8,577 nucleotides of DNA. Origin: Oscillospiraceae bacterium. Its GTDB lineage: Bacteria > Bacillota > Clostridia > Oscillospirales > Oscillospiraceae. The notes below the pieces were generated by a model that searched no databases, was not told where the DNA came from, and saw only the letters and a list, made by a program, of their open reading frames with translations. Shown here piece by piece: positions 6,901 to 8,577 of the stretch. Positions within the stretch are counted from its first letter, which is position 1, and each line of letters opens with the position of its first letter. The position numbers and the translations under genes are program-made. The DNA lies in contig JAEFAK010000069.1 of assembly GCA_016287555.1 (NCBI GenBank), positions 1-8,577 of the forward strand, read 5' to 3'.

Positions 6901-7473
6901 CTCGGAGCGGAACAGTCCGGGCACATGATGAGCGTCGGCTTCGACATGTACCTGAAGCTGCTCGAGGAGGCCGTCCTCGAGGAGAAGGGCGAAAAGCCGA
7001 AAAAGCGCGCCGAATGCTCGGCCGACCTGACGGTCTCAGCCTCCATTCCAGACAGCTACGTCTCCTCCCCGGAGCAGCGGATGGACCTGTACAGGCGCAT
7101 CGCGCTCATCGAGGATGAGGACGACGCCGACGATATGACGGACGAACTCATCGACCGCTACGGAGATCCGCCTAAGAGCGTCAATACGCTCATCCGGGTC
7201 GCTCTGCTTCGCGGCGAGGCCGCCGCGGCGGGTATATGCGAGATATCCCAGAAGGGCGGCAGGGCCTTCTTCAGGCTCACCGATTTCGACATGGCGCGCA
7301 TAAGCCTGCTGTACAACGAGAGCGATTTCCGAGGCCGCATCAAGGTCGAGGCCGGCACCAATCCCGCCGTCAGCATCAAGCTTATGAAGAAAGACGTTAT
7401 CCAGGAAGCCACTCAGTTTATAAAAGCATACAAGGCCACGGCACCCGGCCTTGAGAAAGGAACAGAAATATGA
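3949..7473 (+). CDS. mfd: Transcription-repair coupling factor Mfd
   Basis: Mfd (1174 aa, normal length) is a double-stranded DNA translocase that removes stalled RNA polymerase at lesions and recruits UvrA for nucleotide excision repair. Visible domains in order: a UvrB-like N-terminal module (RRGGIIDFY around residue 175, LPAAETLP near 224); a charged linker around 475-497; the CarD-like polymerase-interaction domain from Phe499 to about 560 (LSVGDAVVHEQHGIGRFLGV); and a RecG-like helicase motor with Walker A GDVGFGKT at 654-661, DEEQ at 755-758, SATPIPRT from 781 and QIRGRVGRS at 924-932. The FNSGFHIAMRDLEIRGAGNLLG stretch is the translocation motif region. The C-terminal D7 domain runs from about 1025 (SYVSSPEQRMDLYRRIA). 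All motor motifs are intact. It starts with TTG, diverges from queH, and its TGA overlaps the ATG of the next gene. Confidence 0.98.
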   Translation: MKALSSALKTSPVFTELINRIDGGGCPIVISGVEAVHASHLAAAVRVCAGVPVVVVCPDELSCERMSANLSSLAEEESVRLTAREFTFYNAESVSRQLEHERLRALAALALGKAPLCVATPDALMQRCAPKQVLLDRVAEIRSGEELSPDALCELLVSAGYKRSDQVEGAGQFARRGGIIDFYSPAEQNPVRCEFFGDEIDLLGYFDVTSQRRIENTQSALILPAAETLPQLCYGGEEGLAAKLTALASRLRRRKNPPEELISNIEADAERLMNRLSFSCSDRYLNLLFDGVACAAQYIPEDAVVILYEPSRLAERAKNYVWRISQDIETLLESGTLADSQTDLYIGWDECCEALGDHPVVMADSFRGGTYPLAPRSLLSVTAKQLPSYGGSLQTAAGDIVHYMKEGYRVVVTCTDERKCGILRDYLESLGVPSSVDAELSSLPRGGACAVTVGELGAGMEYPSIKLAVITEGQFAAQKQKKSSRSRTPAKDRRKLQSFSDLSVGDAVVHEQHGIGRFLGVVKMPVDGVEKDYIKIAYAGTDVLYVPATQLDMVSKYIGGGEDQSVKLNKLGGAEWARSKSRAKASAKEMASELIQLYAERMRRPGHAFSPDSMWQQEFEEAFDYTETDDQLRAIADIKADMERESPMDRLLCGDVGFGKTEVALRAVMKCVMDGYQAAILVPTTVLANQHYVTVMRRFAGYPVTVELLSRFRTASEIRKSLRNIENGTADIVIGTHRLIQKDVKFAKLGLLVVDEEQRFGVSHKEKLKELAGNVDVLSLSATPIPRTLNMALSGLRDMSTITEPPSGRHPVQTYVLEHDWSVICDAIRREVARGGQVYYLHNRVETIQRTAAKLTQMLEGVSVAFAHGKMSEDQLSEVMEQVSSGEVQVLVCTTIIETGIDIPNVNTLIIEDADRLGLAQLHQIRGRVGRSSRHAFAYFTFRRGKVLTEDAAKRLATIREFAEFNSGFHIAMRDLEIRGAGNLLGAEQSGHMMSVGFDMYLKLLEEAVLEEKGEKPKKRAECSADLTVSASIPDSYVSSPEQRMDLYRRIALIEDEDDADDMTDELIDRYGDPPKSVNTLIRVALLRGEAAAAGICEISQKGGRAFFRLTDFDMARISLLYNESDFRGRIKVEAGTNPAVSIKLMKKDVIQEATQFIKAYKATAPGLEKGTEI

Positions 7474-8577
7474 AGACCGTTTCAAGAATCCTCGCAGCCC
7501 TGCTCGTGCTCATGCTGCTCTTCACTGCAGGCTGCGCCAATCAGAACGCCCCCGCGCCGTCCACGGTTCCCGGCACGGAGCCCTCCGGCACTTCCGAACC
7601 TTCCGCCACGCCTGGCGGAACCTCCGATCCCTCCGCGGATCCCGCCCTTTCCGGCGATCCGGCCTGGATCGAGGCCTCTGCTCTCGGACTCAGTCCGGAT
7701 GACGTCGCGTCCAACATCAACGGCAAGCCCGTCACGGTGCGCGAATTCCTCTACTGGGCGAACGCGACATGGAACAACTGGGGCCTCGACACAGGCAGCT
7801 GGGACATGAATATCGGCGGGACCACCGCCGGCGAGCTGCTCGCAGACAACGTCATCTACTCGATAAAACTGTACAGGACCGTGGAAAACAAATGCGCTGA
7901 ACTCGGCATCTCTCTTTCCGAGCAGGATGAATCCGAACTGGCCAACGCCAGGGACAACCTCATTGCCCAGTACGGCAGCGAGGAAGCCTACAGGCAGGCT
8001 CTCGCCCAGTCATTCCTGTCTGAGGATCTCTACGACTACATGCTCCGCACTTCCTATCTTTATTCCGCCCTATACGACGAAGTCTGCGGCGTCAACGGTT
8101 CCAAGTGCTCCGACGACGAGGCTCTGTCGTACGGTAACGCCAACGGTTTCCTGCGCGCGAAACATATACTTCTTTCCAGGACCGACGACGAGGGCAACGA
8201 GCTCTCCGCGGAAGAGTACCAGAAGAGATATGAAAAGCTCGAGGAGCTCATCGCCATACTCGACAAGTCCGACGATCCGGTCGCCAAATTCGACGAACTG
8301 ATGCACGAGTACTCCGAGGATCCCGGCGTGGCGAACTATCCGGACGGATATCAGTGGATAGAAGGCGCCATGGTACCTTCCTTCGAAGAAGCCGCAAAGT
8401 CCCTTGACGATTACGGATACAGCGGAGTCGTCGAGATGGCGGAATACGGTTATACCGTCGTCATGCGACTTCCCCTTGATCCCGAAGCCGTCGCAATAAA
8501 CGACGAGCTCGGGTATACTCTCCGCATGAACGCCTCCATGAGCCATTTCGACGACATACTGAGCGAGTGGTCAGAAG
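7470..8577 (+). CDS. PrsA-like lipoprotein with a parvulin-type domain (3' end missing)
   Basis: The visible 369 residues form an exported lipoprotein of the SurA/PrsA/PpiC kind, a foldase for proteins outside the membrane. Residues 1-22 are a lipoprotein signal: MKTVSR, a hydrophobic core, and a TAGC lipobox with Cys22 as the lipidated residue. A Pro/Ser/Thr/Gly-rich linker of about 40 residues follows. Then comes a helical SurA_N-like part (INGKPVTVREFLYWA, about residues 88-225). A parvulin domain spans about 227-335: LRAKHILLS with His232, FDELMHEYSEDP, GAMVPSFEEAAKSL, and YGYTVVM, where the usual second His of YGYHII is Thr329. ATG at 7470-7472 overlaps the mfd TGA as ATGA, with GAGAAAGGA upstream. 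The frame is still open at the window edge. PPIase activity is uncertain; a chaperone role is equally possible. Confidence 0.88.
   Translation, partial: MKTVSRILAALLVLMLLFTAGCANQNAPAPSTVPGTEPSGTSEPSATPGGTSDPSADPALSGDPAWIEASALGLSPDDVASNINGKPVTVREFLYWANATWNNWGLDTGSWDMNIGGTTAGELLADNVIYSIKLYRTVENKCAELGISLSEQDESELANARDNLIAQYGSEEAYRQALAQSFLSEDLYDYMLRTSYLYSALYDEVCGVNGSKCSDDEALSYGNANGFLRAKHILLSRTDDEGNELSAEEYQKRYEKLEELIAILDKSDDPVAKFDELMHEYSEDPGVANYPDGYQWIEGAMVPSFEEAAKSLDDYGYSGVVEMAEYGYTVVMRLPLDPEAVAINDELGYTLRMNASMSHFDDILSEWSE

Noticed and set aside
7541..7690. Repetitive Pro/Ser/Thr/Gly codons after the lipobox that look like a tandem repeat.
   Set aside because: The units are irregular at the DNA level; this is a common flexible linker of lipoproteins rather than a true repeat array.

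Overview
The window is a stretch of ordinary bacterial chromosome. The sequence is GC-rich in its coding parts, has strong AGGAGG-type ribosome binding sites and a near-consensus sigma-A promoter, and its proteins look like those of Clostridia: a DnaE-type polymerase with a clostridial-looking C-terminus, a zinc-type S18, the QueH/QueT pair, and mfd followed by a PrsA-like lipoprotein. I infer a GC-rich member of Bacillota, class Clostridia. The genus cannot be named from the sequence alone.

Layout. Positions 1-1358 (+) are the 3' end of dnaE, which begins outside the window. It converges on a leftward block across a hairpin at 1371-1400 that can terminate both strands. The leftward block is rpsF (2440-2144), ssb (2130-1702) and rpsR (1676-1425), the conserved S6-SSB-S18 operon. 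It has a near-perfect promoter at 2528-2555 and an 81-nt leader with a foldable element that may be an S6:S18 autoregulatory site. Upstream of it, also leftward, are queH (3778-3170) and queT (3170-2565), which overlap by one base. An AT-rich divergent spacer (3779-3948) separates queH from the rightward mfd (3949-7473, TTG start). An ATGA overlap then leads into a secreted PrsA-like lipoprotein that runs off the right edge (7470-8577).

How the genes work together. dnaE and ssb serve replication, rpsF and rpsR make two 30S proteins that bind as a pair, and mfd couples stalled transcription to excision repair. queT and queH form a small tRNA-modification unit: uptake of a queuosine precursor, and reduction of epoxyqueuosine to queuosine in tRNA. 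The lipoprotein is probably a foldase for exported proteins and is translationally coupled to mfd.

I see no mobile element, CRISPR array, tRNA, rRNA or new defence or metabolic system. The points worth a second look are regulatory (rpsF leader, two terminator-like hairpins, the divergent spacer) and one biochemical oddity: the parvulin domain of the lipoprotein lacks the usual second histidine.
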